Source: JANNYA01 sp043754435 (GTDB taxonomy: Bacteria > Pseudomonadota > Gammaproteobacteria > Xanthomonadales > SZUA-5). Taken from it: DNA of 14,365 nt. Position numbers and translations under genes: made by a program. How positions within the stretch are numbered: the stretch's first letter is position 1; each line of letters opens with the position of its first letter. Below are positions 1 through 6,890 of the stretch, piece by piece. The notes under the pieces are model-generated. The model searched no databases, was not told the DNA's origin, and saw nothing but the letters and a program-made list of their open reading frames with translations. The stretch spans positions 1-14,365 of the forward strand of contig JAYUUS010000111.1 in NCBI GenBank assembly GCA_043754435.1, in the 5' to 3' direction.

Positions 1-1
1 C

Positions 2-460
2 ACGCTAGGCCACACGATTGTGAAAGGCAATGCGAAGAAAATTCGGCGCTTGTGGAAAGGTGAAGTGCTGGCGGGCTTCGCCGGCGCGACCGCCGATGCC
101 TTTACTTTGTTCGAGCTTTTTGAAAGCAAGCTAGAAAAGCACTCCGGACATTTGGTTAGGGCGGCGGTCGAGTTAGCAAAAGACTGGCGCACGGAACGGC
201 GTTTGGCGCGGCTGGAGGCGATGTTGGCGGTAGCTGATCGCGAAGCCAGTTTGATTATCACGGGCAACGGCGATGTATTGGAACCGGAAATGGGGCTGAT
301 CGCGATTGGTTCCGGCGGCAATTACGCCTTAGCCGCAGCTAAGGCGCTGTTAGAAAATACCGAAATGCCGCCGCGTGAAATTGTTGGTAAATCGCTGAAG
401 ATCGCAGGGGATATCTGCATTTACACCAATCACACCCATATGCTTGAAGAGTTGAGTTAA
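2..460 (+). CDS. hslV: ATP-dependent protease subunit HslV, 5'-truncated by the window edge
   Basis: This is the peptidase subunit of the HslUV (ClpQY) cytoplasmic protease, a threonine protease that degrades unfolded and regulatory proteins when powered by the HslU ATPase. The reading frame is open from base 2, giving TLGHTIVKGNAKKIRRL and so on. This matches HslV from roughly residue 22 onward, so the GTG at base 20 is internal and not the start. The catalytic N-terminal Thr lies outside the window. Visible family blocks include AGFAGATADAFTLFE, AAVELAKDWRTERRL, ASLIITGNGDV, LIAIGSGGNYA and AGDICIYTNHTH near the C-terminus. The end LEELS is normal for the family. The usual partner hslU is not immediately downstream, because the next gene is on the opposite strand. 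Identity is very secure from motif recognition. Confidence 0.97.
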   Translation, partial: TLGHTIVKGNAKKIRRLWKGEVLAGFAGATADAFTLFELFESKLEKHSGHLVRAAVELAKDWRTERRLARLEAMLAVADREASLIITGNGDVLEPEMGLIAIGSGGNYALAAAKALLENTEMPPREIVGKSLKIAGDICIYTNHTHMLEELS

Positions 461-473
461 CCCCGCAGGGTTA
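458..473. terminator. Hairpin formed by two convergent stop codons
   Basis: TAACCC (458-463) and GGGTTA (468-473) form a perfect 6-bp stem with the 4-base loop CGCA. The left arm contains the TAA stop of hslV. The right arm contains the stop of the minus-strand gene at 471-725. The position between convergent genes suggests a bidirectional transcription end, but no T-run follows on either strand, so intrinsic termination is only an inference. Confidence 0.35.
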
Positions 474-725
474 TCGCCGCACCCTGATCGCTTGAGCCCC
501 AGCACGAAAATCCCACGCGCGCAGGGATTTATGCGCGATAGACTGCAGTGCGCTGGGCAAGATGATTAGGGCGTAGGCGGCTAAGGGTATGGCAATCAAC
601 CACAGCCATGCCGGGCCAAACAACGTGGGCTCAGAATTTGCAGCAAAAGCTAGATTAGCGGCAAGGCCCAAGGCCAGCCAAGTACGGAAAATTACCGATG
701 TGCGAGTAGTAGCGGACGTTTGCAT
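471..725 (-). CDS. Small predicted membrane protein, unknown function
   Basis: This 84-residue protein belongs to no family I recognise. It shows two hydrophobic stretches: about residues 11-29 (IFRTWLALGLAANLAFA) and about 38-61 (GPAWLWLIAIPLAAYALIIL). A short basic tail, RAWDFRAGAQAIRVRR, follows. The layout suggests a two-helix inner-membrane hairpin with a cytoplasmic basic C-terminus, although the first stretch could instead be a signal sequence. The ATG at 723-725 has no convincing ribosome binding site upstream. The gene is convergent with hslV, and its stop falls 11 bases beyond the hslV stop. It lies in the same direction as the ammonia-lyase gene upstream, with about 100 bases between them. 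It is probably real because of the coherent membrane-protein composition, but it could be a lineage-specific orphan. Confidence 0.55.
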   Translation of the reverse strand: MQTSATTRTSVIFRTWLALGLAANLAFAANSEPTLFGPAWLWLIAIPLAAYALIILPSALQSIAHKSLRAWDFRAGAQAIRVRR

Positions 726-770
726 GTGCGAATGCCAGTTTGGGAGGTGCGCTTAGTTTCAAGCTGCGGT

Positions 771-787
771 GTCTCAAAAGCTGAGAC
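771..787. other. Short hairpin downstream of the ammonia-lyase gene
   Basis: GTCTCA (771-776) pairs with TGAGAC (782-787) around the 5-base loop AAAGC. It lies about 40 bases past the stop of the minus-strand ammonia-lyase gene and before the small membrane protein gene. It could be a weak transcription-end or processing structure. No T-run follows it in the minus direction, so the role is unproven. The rest of the 726-825 gap shows nothing else I can support. Confidence 0.25.
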
Positions 788-825
788 GGCGACCAAGCAA
801 ACGTCCAAATTGACTGCGCATCGCG

Positions 826-3066
826 TTAATCCAAGCTCAAAGACTCGGGCAGCATAGCTTCAACCGCCTGCAACACGGTGCGCTTGCGAATTAATTTTTG
901 CGCCAATTCAATATCCGGGGCCAATAAGCGGTCATGCGCCATAAACCTTAAACCCGCTTCGCGCACCACGCTCAAGGCGCGCAGGGCGACGGGGCTAGGT
1001 TTTACGCTGCTTAACTTGCGTAAATCGGCCTGCAGGCGTTTCACGTCTGCAGCCAAGAGTTCGGTGTCATCGGGCCTGACCGGTGAAACGTTGCGGATTT
1101 TGCTGCGCAAACCCTGGATACCAATATTCGTCGCCAAACTGGCCGCCGCATCCAACACCTGCATGCGATATTCCAACGCCTGCAGCACCGTCATTAGCTC
1201 CAGCGCCAACACCGATTCCAGCTGCTCAATCATCGCTAATGCGTGGCGCGCATCATTGGTGCCCATCGACACATGATCTTCAGCATTGGCACTGGTGGGC
1301 ACCGAATATACGCACGCTGGGTTGGCGCGGGATGCTAGGTCATTCACAATACCGGCGGCGGTGTATTGCACGATCATTAGGCCTGAATCGGTGCCATCTT
1401 CATTGCCAATCAAAAACGGCGGCAGGCCGTCATTGGTAGCTGGGTCGACTAATTTATTGAGCCGCCGCTCGCTGATGGAGGCCAACACCGGCATTGCACA
1501 CTTGAGCTGCGCCAGCGCCAGCGCCAGCGGCATGCCGTGAAAATTGCCCGCTGATAGTACGCGCACGACATCGGAATCGGGCGCGCCGGGGAAGATCAGC
1601 GGGTTATCAGTCACCGCGTTCAGTTCGATATCCATCACCCGGCATACATGCAAATAGCTATCTTTCACCGCGCCATGCACCTGCGGCACGCAGCGCAGGC
1701 TGTAAGCGTCTTGCGGCTGAAATTTTTTGCCGCCGCGAAACGGTAGGTGGCTGGCAAAAAAACCTTCGCGGCCTTCGCGCTCGCTTTGCAAGACATAGTC
1801 CCAGCGAATATCAAAGGTGTGCTGTCGCGTTTGCCCTTCCGCCCAGGATTTCGGCCCCCAAGGGCTAAAACGCGGCACCCGGTGGTAGGCAATATCGACA
1901 AAGCCAGAACCTGCGGTCAGTGCGCGAATATTGGCGGCGGTGGCGACTTGGCCTGGGTGTGGGCGTAAGGCATGTGCGCGCGCATCAAAGGCGTCCGAGC
2001 GGCCGCAAAAAGCTTCCAGCGTCAGCGCGGCATTGATATCCGCCTGCTTCAGTGCCGCTTCAAAGCGATCTAAGGTGAGCACCGCCATCGCCAGCATTTG
2101 CGTGGTGCCATTATTCAGCGCCAAGCCTTCTTTGCAGCTCAACCGCACTGGCGTCAAATCGAGCTTTTCCAGCACCACGCTGGCCGCTAGACGTTCGCCT
2201 TTGAATAGGACTTCGCCTAAACCCAAAAGCGGCAGCGCCAAATGCGAGAGTGGTGCCAAATCACCACTGGCACCGACTGAGCCCAACTCTGGCACGACGG
2301 GCGTAATGCCCAAATTGAGCAGTGCCAGCATCAGTTTGAGCACCTTCGTACGGATGCCCGAATGCCCGCCCAAAAGCGTGTTTAGGCGAATCACCAGCAT
2401 CGCGCGCGCCACTTCAACCGGCAGCGGCGTGCCGACGCAAACGGCGTGGCTAACGATTAAATTATGCTGCAATTCTTCGATCAGGCTGAGTTTTAAGGGC
2501 GCGTTTGCGGTGTCAGCGTCCCCTAGCTCTGTGCGTAAGCGATCCACAGCTAGCAGACGATCCGCGTTGGAGCCAAATCCGGTGGTGACGCCGTACAAAG
2601 GCACGCCGCGCTTGAGCTCGGCCTCCAGAAATTTGGCTGCCTTAGTCACCCGCCGCAGCGCGTTCGGTGCCAATTCCACCGGGCGCCCGCGATACGCCAC
2701 ATCCAACACCGCGCGCCGCGTCAGGCGCGCGCCGTCCAAAATCAGAGGGCGTTGTTTGCGTACTCTGGGTGCTGCGCTTGCCGAAGTAGCACCCACGGCC
2801 TTTTGCTCAGGGCGCTTTTTCGCAGCCTGCGGCGCGCTTTTAATGGGGATTTTAGGCGCGGCTGAGCTTTTGCCAACAGCTGCGCTTTTCCCAGCCACCG
2901 GGCTTTTGGCGTCAATTATATCGGTCGCTTTGGGCGCTGTAGGTTTCAAGAGCGTGCCGCCTTGGCAGTATTCACGTATGGATGCGTGAAAATATTCAAC
3001 ATAAGGTGTGTGCCCCGCAAGACTGAGGCTTATTTGAGTAGGGGCGCTAAGTGTAGGCAAGCGCAC
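826..3066 (-). CDS. Histidine ammonia-lyase family protein (MIO enzyme) with N-terminal extension
   Basis: This gene encodes an aromatic amino acid ammonia-lyase of the HAL/PAL/TAL family, which removes ammonia from an amino acid using a self-formed MIO cofactor. The MIO triad Ala266-Ser267-Gly268 sits in GSVGASGDLAPLSH. The catalytic Tyr158 is in YGVTTGFGS, and the QDAYSLRCVPQVHGA and EDHVSM blocks are present. Selectivity residues point to histidine: the Ser206-His207 pair in NLIVSH, and Glu596 in AEDHVSM, which corresponds to the HAL glutamate. Against a usual length of about 510 residues, this protein has 746. Roughly 105 residues at the N-terminus are rich in Lys, Ala, Pro and Ser. About 50 extra residues lie at roughly 388-448. 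No other hut gene is present. The GTG start at 3064-3066 lacks a clear ribosome binding site; a TTG at about residue 40, preceded by AAGGCGGC, is an alternative. Histidine specificity is inferred. Confidence 0.85.
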   Translation of the reverse strand: MRLPTLSAPTQISLSLAGHTPYVEYFHASIREYCQGGTLLKPTAPKATDIIDAKSPVAGKSAAVGKSSAAPKIPIKSAPQAAKKRPEQKAVGATSASAAPRVRKQRPLILDGARLTRRAVLDVAYRGRPVELAPNALRRVTKAAKFLEAELKRGVPLYGVTTGFGSNADRLLAVDRLRTELGDADTANAPLKLSLIEELQHNLIVSHAVCVGTPLPVEVARAMLVIRLNTLLGGHSGIRTKVLKLMLALLNLGITPVVPELGSVGASGDLAPLSHLALPLLGLGEVLFKGERLAASVVLEKLDLTPVRLSCKEGLALNNGTTQMLAMAVLTLDRFEAALKQADINAALTLEAFCGRSDAFDARAHALRPHPGQVATAANIRALTAGSGFVDIAYHRVPRFSPWGPKSWAEGQTRQHTFDIRWDYVLQSEREGREGFFASHLPFRGGKKFQPQDAYSLRCVPQVHGAVKDSYLHVCRVMDIELNAVTDNPLIFPGAPDSDVVRVLSAGNFHGMPLALALAQLKCAMPVLASISERRLNKLVDPATNDGLPPFLIGNEDGTDSGLMIVQYTAAGIVNDLASRANPACVYSVPTSANAEDHVSMGTNDARHALAMIEQLESVLALELMTVLQALEYRMQVLDAAASLATNIGIQGLRSKIRNVSPVRPDDTELLAADVKRLQADLRKLSSVKPSPVALRALSVVREAGLRFMAHDRLLAPDIELAQKLIRKRTVLQAVEAMLPESLSLD

Positions 3067-3113
3067 GCGGCTTGGTAAGCCATGTAAAGCTTTTAGGGCA
3101 AAGTAAAACGCAG

Positions 3114-3278
3114 CTAGCGCCCTTGTCTCTTACCCGCTACCGGGCAAGTCGTGCAAGCACCGCAGTTACTTTTCTGTTTTGCCATCGCATTGCGCCAGTG
3201 ACTGCGCACATTTTGCGCAAGTTGGATTGCGGCAATAGCAACGATGCACAGAACAATTAACAGCTGTAGGGAAATCAT
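3114..3278 (-). CDS. FeoB-associated Cys-rich membrane microprotein (54 aa)
   Basis: I translated this short gene by hand. It starts MISLQLLIVLCIVAIAAIQL, a single N-terminal membrane helix (about residues 3-20). It continues with a basic linker and the cluster CGACTTC, in which Cys39, Cys42 and Cys45 form a CxxCxxC pattern, and ends with a Lys/Arg tail. This is the layout of the FeoB-associated Cys-rich membrane proteins found after feoB in many bacteria. The ATG at 3276-3278 is 10 bases beyond the feoB stop and is preceded by GAGG at a 5-base spacing, so it should be co-translated with feoA-feoB. The presumed role is assisting ferrous iron transport or sensing through the Cys cluster; that role is inferred from the family and position. 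The plus-strand reading of this interval has no family signature. Confidence 0.85.
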   Translation of the reverse strand: MISLQLLIVLCIVAIAAIQLAQNVRSHWRNAMAKQKSNCGACTTCPVAGKRQGR

Positions 3279-3288
3279 CAGTACCTCA

Positions 3289-5196
3289 CTAAGTCAAGTA
3301 AAGCGTGATGCGATAGGTCAAAAACGCTGCCGCATAGGCCATCGCAAACAGATAGCTGGTCATCAATGCGGTCATTTTCCAAGAATTGGTTTCCCGCTGC
3401 GTGACCGCCAACGTTGAAAGGCATTGCGGCGCGTAGACATACCAGGCCAGGAAGGCTAAAGACGTCGCTAAGCTCCACTGGCTGGCAATAATGGGAGCTA
3501 AGGCATTCGACACTTGGTCATCAGTGCCGGAGAGCGCATACACCGTGCCCAAGGCGCTCACCGCGACTTCGCGCGCCGCCATGCCGGGCACTAACGCGAT
3601 ACAAATCTGCCAGCTAAAGCCGATCGGTGCGAACAGCACTTCTAGGCCACGGCCAATCAGCCCGGCAAAGCTGTAATACACCGCCGATTCCGTTGCACCA
3701 ATCGGCGCGCTTGGGTAGGACGCCAGAAACCACAGCAAAATCATCAACACTAATATCGTCGTGCCCACACGGCGCAAGAAAATCCGCGCGCGCTCCCACA
3801 AACCCAGCAGCAAATTGCGCGGATGCGGCCAGCGATAGCTTGGTAACTCCAGCAGCAGCGGAAATGCGGTGCGCACTTTCACCGCATGTTGGGCGATGGC
3901 GGCAACCACAATACTGCTAACAATGCCCAGCACATACAGCGCAAATAAAGTAACACCCTGTAAATTAAAAAAGCCAAACACGCTCTGGCGCGGAATCATG
4001 GCGCCGATAATTAAGGTGTACACCGGCAGCCGCGCCGAACAGGTCATTAGCGGCGCAATCATGATCGTGACTAGGCGTTCGCGCGGGTTGGTAATCGTGC
4101 GCGTCGCCATAATTCCGGGCACCGCACAGGCGAAACTGGACAGTAACGGGATAAAAGAGCGCCCCGATAAACCCACGCTCAGCATCAAACGGTCCAGCAA
4201 AAATGCCGCGCGCGGTAAATAGCCCGAATCTTCCAGCGCCAAAATAAAGGCAAATAAGATCAAAATCTGCGGTAAAAACACCACCACGCTGCCAACGCCC
4301 GCGAATAACCCGTCACGCAGCAAGCTTTTAAGCGGGCCTTCCTGCATTGAGCCAGTCACTAAATCGCTCAGCAGCATCACGCCTGCGGTTAGCCCTTCCA
4401 TCAGTGGTGCAGCCCAGGCGAATACCGCTTGGAACATAAAAAACAGCACCAGCGCCAGCAGCCCCAGCCCCAAAACCGGATGCATGACCAGCGCGTCTAG
4501 CCGATCCTGCCACGCGGGCAGCACACATTCTTTGCTTACTGACGCATCCAATAAAGCCTCAACTTGGGTGTAGAGCGTCTGGATGCTGTGCGCGTCGGCT
4601 TCTGGCACGGCGATACGGCGCGCTGGGTTTGCCGGTGCGGCATTGACGCGCTTGAGCGCATCGCCTTGCGTTAAAACTTGCGGCGTAAACGCGGCAATTG
4701 CCTCCACTAAAGCCTGGGCGCCGCGTTTGCGCACCGCCACGGTTTCCACCACCGGCAAACCCAAACCCAGCTGCAGTTTTAAAACATCAATTTCCAAGCC
4801 GCGTTGGCGCGCAAGATCAATCAAATTCAGCGCCACGATCATCGGCCTACCGAGCGCTTTGAGCTCCAAAATCAGGCGCAGACCTAAGCGCAAATTCGTG
4901 GCGTCCAGCACCGCGACCAGTAAATCCGGCGGTAATTCGCTGCCAAAACCACCGATCACTACATCACGAGTCACGCGTTCGTCGGCACTGGTGACCTGCA
5001 AACTGTAGGTGCCGGGCAAATCGAGTACTGCGCAGCGGCGCTGCTTGGCGTCGGTGAATTCACCTTCGCGCTTTTCTACGGTTACGCCGGGGTAATTCGC
5101 GACTTTTTGGCGGCTGCCGGTGAGTAAATTAAACAGCGCACTTTTGCCGCAGTTCGGGTTGCCGACGAGCGCAATACGAAGTGCGTCGCTGCTCAT
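3289..5196 (-). CDS. feoB: Ferrous iron transport protein B
   Basis: FeoB is the inner-membrane Fe(II) permease of the Feo system, with an N-terminal GTPase joined to a polytopic membrane domain. The GTPase motifs are GNPNCGKS (G1, residues 12-19), the PGVTVE switch region, DLPG (G3, 59-62) and NLID (G4, 124-127). Multiple membrane segments follow from about residue 240, including the two gate-type regions with SGRSFIPLLSSFACAVPGI and MAAREVAVSALG. The length of 635 residues is at the short end of the family; E. coli FeoB has about 773. Its ATG overlaps the feoA stop as ATGA, indicating translational coupling. A Cys-rich microprotein gene follows 10 bases after its stop. I found no convincing Fur site ahead of the operon. 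Identification is secure. Confidence 0.97.
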   Translation of the reverse strand: MSSDALRIALVGNPNCGKSALFNLLTGSRQKVANYPGVTVEKREGEFTDAKQRRCAVLDLPGTYSLQVTSADERVTRDVVIGGFGSELPPDLLVAVLDATNLRLGLRLILELKALGRPMIVALNLIDLARQRGLEIDVLKLQLGLGLPVVETVAVRKRGAQALVEAIAAFTPQVLTQGDALKRVNAAPANPARRIAVPEADAHSIQTLYTQVEALLDASVSKECVLPAWQDRLDALVMHPVLGLGLLALVLFFMFQAVFAWAAPLMEGLTAGVMLLSDLVTGSMQEGPLKSLLRDGLFAGVGSVVVFLPQILILFAFILALEDSGYLPRAAFLLDRLMLSVGLSGRSFIPLLSSFACAVPGIMATRTITNPRERLVTIMIAPLMTCSARLPVYTLIIGAMIPRQSVFGFFNLQGVTLFALYVLGIVSSIVVAAIAQHAVKVRTAFPLLLELPSYRWPHPRNLLLGLWERARIFLRRVGTTILVLMILLWFLASYPSAPIGATESAVYYSFAGLIGRGLEVLFAPIGFSWQICIALVPGMAAREVAVSALGTVYALSGTDDQVSNALAPIIASQWSLATSLAFLAWYVYAPQCLSTLAVTQRETNSWKMTALMTSYLFAMAYAAAFLTYRITLYLT

Positions 5197-5597
5197 TTAT
5201 CGACCGTTTTTTGATTAGGCATCGCTAATTTGGCAGTGACCAGAATTTTTTGCGCTTCGGCGCGGCGCAGCGCGAATTTGGTGCCGCCAATTTTCACCGC
5301 AACTGGGTCGCGATTGAGCAAGCCAAAGCCGACCACACTGATCAAAGCACCCGGTAAAAAGCCAAGTTCCCAAAGCCGCCGGGTGACAAGTGCGTCCAGA
5401 GAGCCAAACGCCAAACTCGGGTTGATCGCCGCAACAATGGCCTGTTCGCCTTTGCCGAGTTGATCTAGGGTGCGCGTATGCGCATAGGCAATGCCAAATT
5501 CGGTGCCCGAAGCCGTATCGTTCTCAGGAAAGGCATCATCGGATGCGGTATTCAGGTGCATGATTTGGGTTTGCGGGGTGTCCATAGCGATAAGCAT
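5193..5597 (-). CDS. feoA: Ferrous iron transport protein A
   Basis: FeoA is a small SH3-like cytoplasmic protein that partners FeoB in ferrous iron uptake. The FeoA domain runs from about residue 42 (RTLDQLGKGEQAIVAAI) through RRLWELGFLPGALISVV and DPVAVKIGGTKFALRRAEAQKI. These blocks are typical: the LGFxPG turn, then PVAVxxxGxxxALRxxEA. At 134 residues it exceeds the usual 75-90, because about 40 residues precede the domain and a short tail follows. Three in-frame ATG codons lie near the 5' end (residues 1, 5 and 13), and none has a strong ribosome binding site. The true start could therefore be later, which would shorten the tail-like N-terminus. The TGA stop overlaps the feoB ATG. Divergent from the Spy-like gene at 5761. 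Confidence 0.93.
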   Translation of the reverse strand: MLIAMDTPQTQIMHLNTASDDAFPENDTASGTEFGIAYAHTRTLDQLGKGEQAIVAAINPSLAFGSLDALVTRRLWELGFLPGALISVVGFGLLNRDPVAVKIGGTKFALRRAEAQKILVTAKLAMPNQKTVDK

Positions 5598-5760
5598 ACC
5601 GCAAATGCGAATCAGTGCTATTAAGATTCTTTAACAGTCACGTAACGTTCGGATATTTTGAAACGGTTTCCCGAATCTACGCAAATTCTCCATAAAGTCT
5701 ACGCCGCGTCTGCGCATTTGTGGCGCACCTTGTCTACACACCACTCATATTTGGAGCAAG
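5598..5760. promoter_or_regulatory. Divergent intergenic region between feoA and the Spy-like gene
   Basis: These 163 bases must hold the promoters of feoA (minus) and the secreted-protein gene (plus). A clear ribosome binding site, GGAG at 5753-5756, precedes the ATG of the plus-strand gene. Fur control of feo is expected from other bacteria, but I see no good match to the Fur box and no convincing -35/-10 pair on either strand. Entry rests on gene orientation only. Confidence 0.4.
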
Positions 5761-6105
5761 ATGATGACCCGCACAATTTTGGCACTGCTGCTAACGCTCA
5801 ATATGCTCGTCGCTACGGCTGAACCCGGCCGACCTAGCCCACCGCCTGGCCCGCCGCCCTTTTCTGAAGTGGCGACTGCGCTGGCTTTAACGGAGGCACA
5901 AGTTGCGCCCGTAAAAGCTATTTTTGATACGCAGCACGAGCAAATGCGTGCACTTGAGGCACTTAATCGCGAACGGCACGAACAAATCCGCGCCGCGACT
6001 CAAGCGACCTTGGCGGCCATTCTTAGCGCTGAACAAATGCAAAAATTGCATGAATTTAATGCCAGTCACCGTCCGCCACCGCCGCCGCCGCCGCCGCCAC
6101 AATAA
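5761..6105 (+). CDS. Secreted Spy/CpxP-like protein with polyproline tail
   Basis: This small exported protein is predicted to act in the periplasm. A signal peptide covers about residues 1-20 (basic start, hydrophobic LALLLTLNMLVA, likely cleavage after ATA). A Pro-rich linker (about 22-33) follows, then a helical region. That region has LALTEAQVAPVKAIF near residue 41 and LSAEQMQKLHEF near residue 90, resembling the paired LTxxQ-type repeats of Spy/CpxP-like stress chaperones and metal-responsive proteins. The C-terminus is a run of nine prolines, then Gln. The ribosome binding site GGAG is 4 bases before the first ATG and 7 before the second, so either could be used. It is divergent from the feo operon. 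Assignment to the Spy-like group rests on layout, not on a strong motif, and the function is inferred. Confidence 0.65.
   Translation: MMTRTILALLLTLNMLVATAEPGRPSPPPGPPPFSEVATALALTEAQVAPVKAIFDTQHEQMRALEALNRERHEQIRAATQATLAAILSAEQMQKLHEFNASHRPPPPPPPPPQ
6073..6099 (+). repeat. CCG/CCA trinucleotide run encoding polyproline
   Basis: Nine consecutive proline codons end the Spy-like gene, including six uninterrupted CCG units at 6079-6096. Such a run can change length by replication slippage in whole codons, altering the proline tail without breaking the frame. Confidence 0.85.
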
Positions 6106-6111
6106 ACGGCA

Positions 6112-6546
6112 CTAATCCAGCATGCCATCCCGCAACCCAATGGCCACGGCTGCCTTGTTTTGCAGCTCATCAAAACCGAACCAGCGCATATGTTTGCTGC
6201 TGACGATGCGCATCAGCGACTCGGCCGCAGCTAAGTGCAGGGCGTCATAAGCCCGCAATTGGTAGCGTTCGCACAGACCGGCGGCGCGTTGGATTTGGGC
6301 GTCGTCGATTGCATACTTTGTGGTTGTACGCCAAATTTCCTCAATGCTCTCACGCACCGATTGCGCATATTCCGGGGTCGGCTGGGTGCGTCGTATCCAG
6401 CGTGCGGCGGCGCTGCTCAATTCAATAATGCCGATCACGTGGCAAACTTGCTCGTCGAAAGCCAACAATCGACTTTGTAGCTCCAAATGCCCTGGTTGAC
6501 GCAAGGCTAGCATTGCAAGCCCAGAAGACTCTACGTAGGCAATCAA
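6112..6546 (-). CDS. PIN-domain ribonuclease toxin, VapC-like
   Basis: This is a probable toxin of a type II toxin-antitoxin pair, a PIN-domain endoribonuclease that cleaves RNA using clustered acidic residues and a metal ion. The 144-residue length fits the family. The N-terminus MIAYVESSGLAMLAL matches the PIN strand-1 motif, but Glu6 replaces the usual Asp. Other acidic positions are Glu42 (IIELSSA), Asp101 (RAYDALHLAAA, the most diagnostic block) and Asp126 (FGFDELQNKAA). The start codon is TTG at 6544-6546, preceded by GGGGTGAG. It overlaps the antitoxin stop in a TTGA junction, so translation should be coupled to the antitoxin. The Asp-to-Glu change may alter activity, but the acidic character is kept. 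It is oriented away from dnaB. Confidence 0.85.
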   Translation of the reverse strand: MIAYVESSGLAMLALRQPGHLELQSRLLAFDEQVCHVIGIIELSSAAARWIRRTQPTPEYAQSVRESIEEIWRTTTKYAIDDAQIQRAAGLCERYQLRAYDALHLAAAESLMRIVSSKHMRWFGFDELQNKAAVAIGLRDGMLD

Positions 6547-6851
6547 CGCTCACCCCGATCTTCCAAAAGCTGTTCAACGAGCGAAATTCCACTGAGCGCG
6601 GCCTCTGCAGGCTTTAACTTTGTCACATCAAATTTCTTGCGCGGCCCGAATACCTTATCCAGCTTGGCTTTCGCTTCCTCCCAGCTTAATTCGTCGACGG
6701 GTTTCTCAGTGGGCGGGCACAGATCAACTATGGATTCGCCGTGGTTGGTCAGCGTGATGCGCTCACCTTTTTGCACGCGCTTCAGTACTGCCGACAAATT
6801 GGCTTTGAATTCGCGTATGCCCATGGTTGGGTATGCGGCAATAATGCTCAT
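6543..6851 (-). CDS. Phd/YefM-type antitoxin
   Basis: This 102-residue protein is the likely antitoxin and autorepressor of the VapC-like toxin encoded immediately after it. The N-terminal block MGIREFKANLSAVLKRVQKG, then ERITLTNHGESIVDLCP, is the typical Phd/YefM DNA-binding fold. The C-terminal part, with VTKLKPAEAALSGISLVEQLLEDRG, is the flexible toxin-neutralising segment. The ATG at 6849-6851 gives a nine-residue lead before Met10, which is a possible alternative start. The gene lies 39 bases from the first candidate start of dnaB on the opposite strand, so the two transcripts diverge from a very short shared region. Such antitoxins usually repress their own promoter, which here could also influence dnaB; that is inference. 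Confidence 0.88.
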   Translation of the reverse strand: MSIIAAYPTMGIREFKANLSAVLKRVQKGERITLTNHGESIVDLCPPTEKPVDELSWEEAKAKLDKVFGPRKKFDVTKLKPAEAALSGISLVEQLLEDRGER

Positions 6852-6890
6852 GTGTGGCTCAATTTATGAAATAAGTCTCATTTTAGCAAC

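Noticed and set aside
1931..2989. A 352-residue plus-strand frame inside the ammonia-lyase gene
   Set aside because: It is antisense to conserved MIO-enzyme coding sequence, rich in Ser/Ala/Arg with no recognisable domain; a shadow of codon usage.
3072..3260. A 62-residue plus-strand reading frame between the ammonia-lyase and feoB
   Set aside because: It overlaps the well-supported Cys-rich microprotein on the minus strand, has no family signature and no good ribosome binding site.
5598..5640. Possible Fur box upstream of feoA near AAATGCGAATCAGT
   Set aside because: The match to the Fur palindrome is weak and could arise by chance; Fur control remains plausible from biology but not from this sequence.
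6864..6881. Short palindromes (TTATGAAATAA, ATGA...TCAT) between the antitoxin and dnaB as an operator
   Set aside because: The arms are only 4 bases in AT-rich DNA, so no better than chance without binding or comparative evidence.
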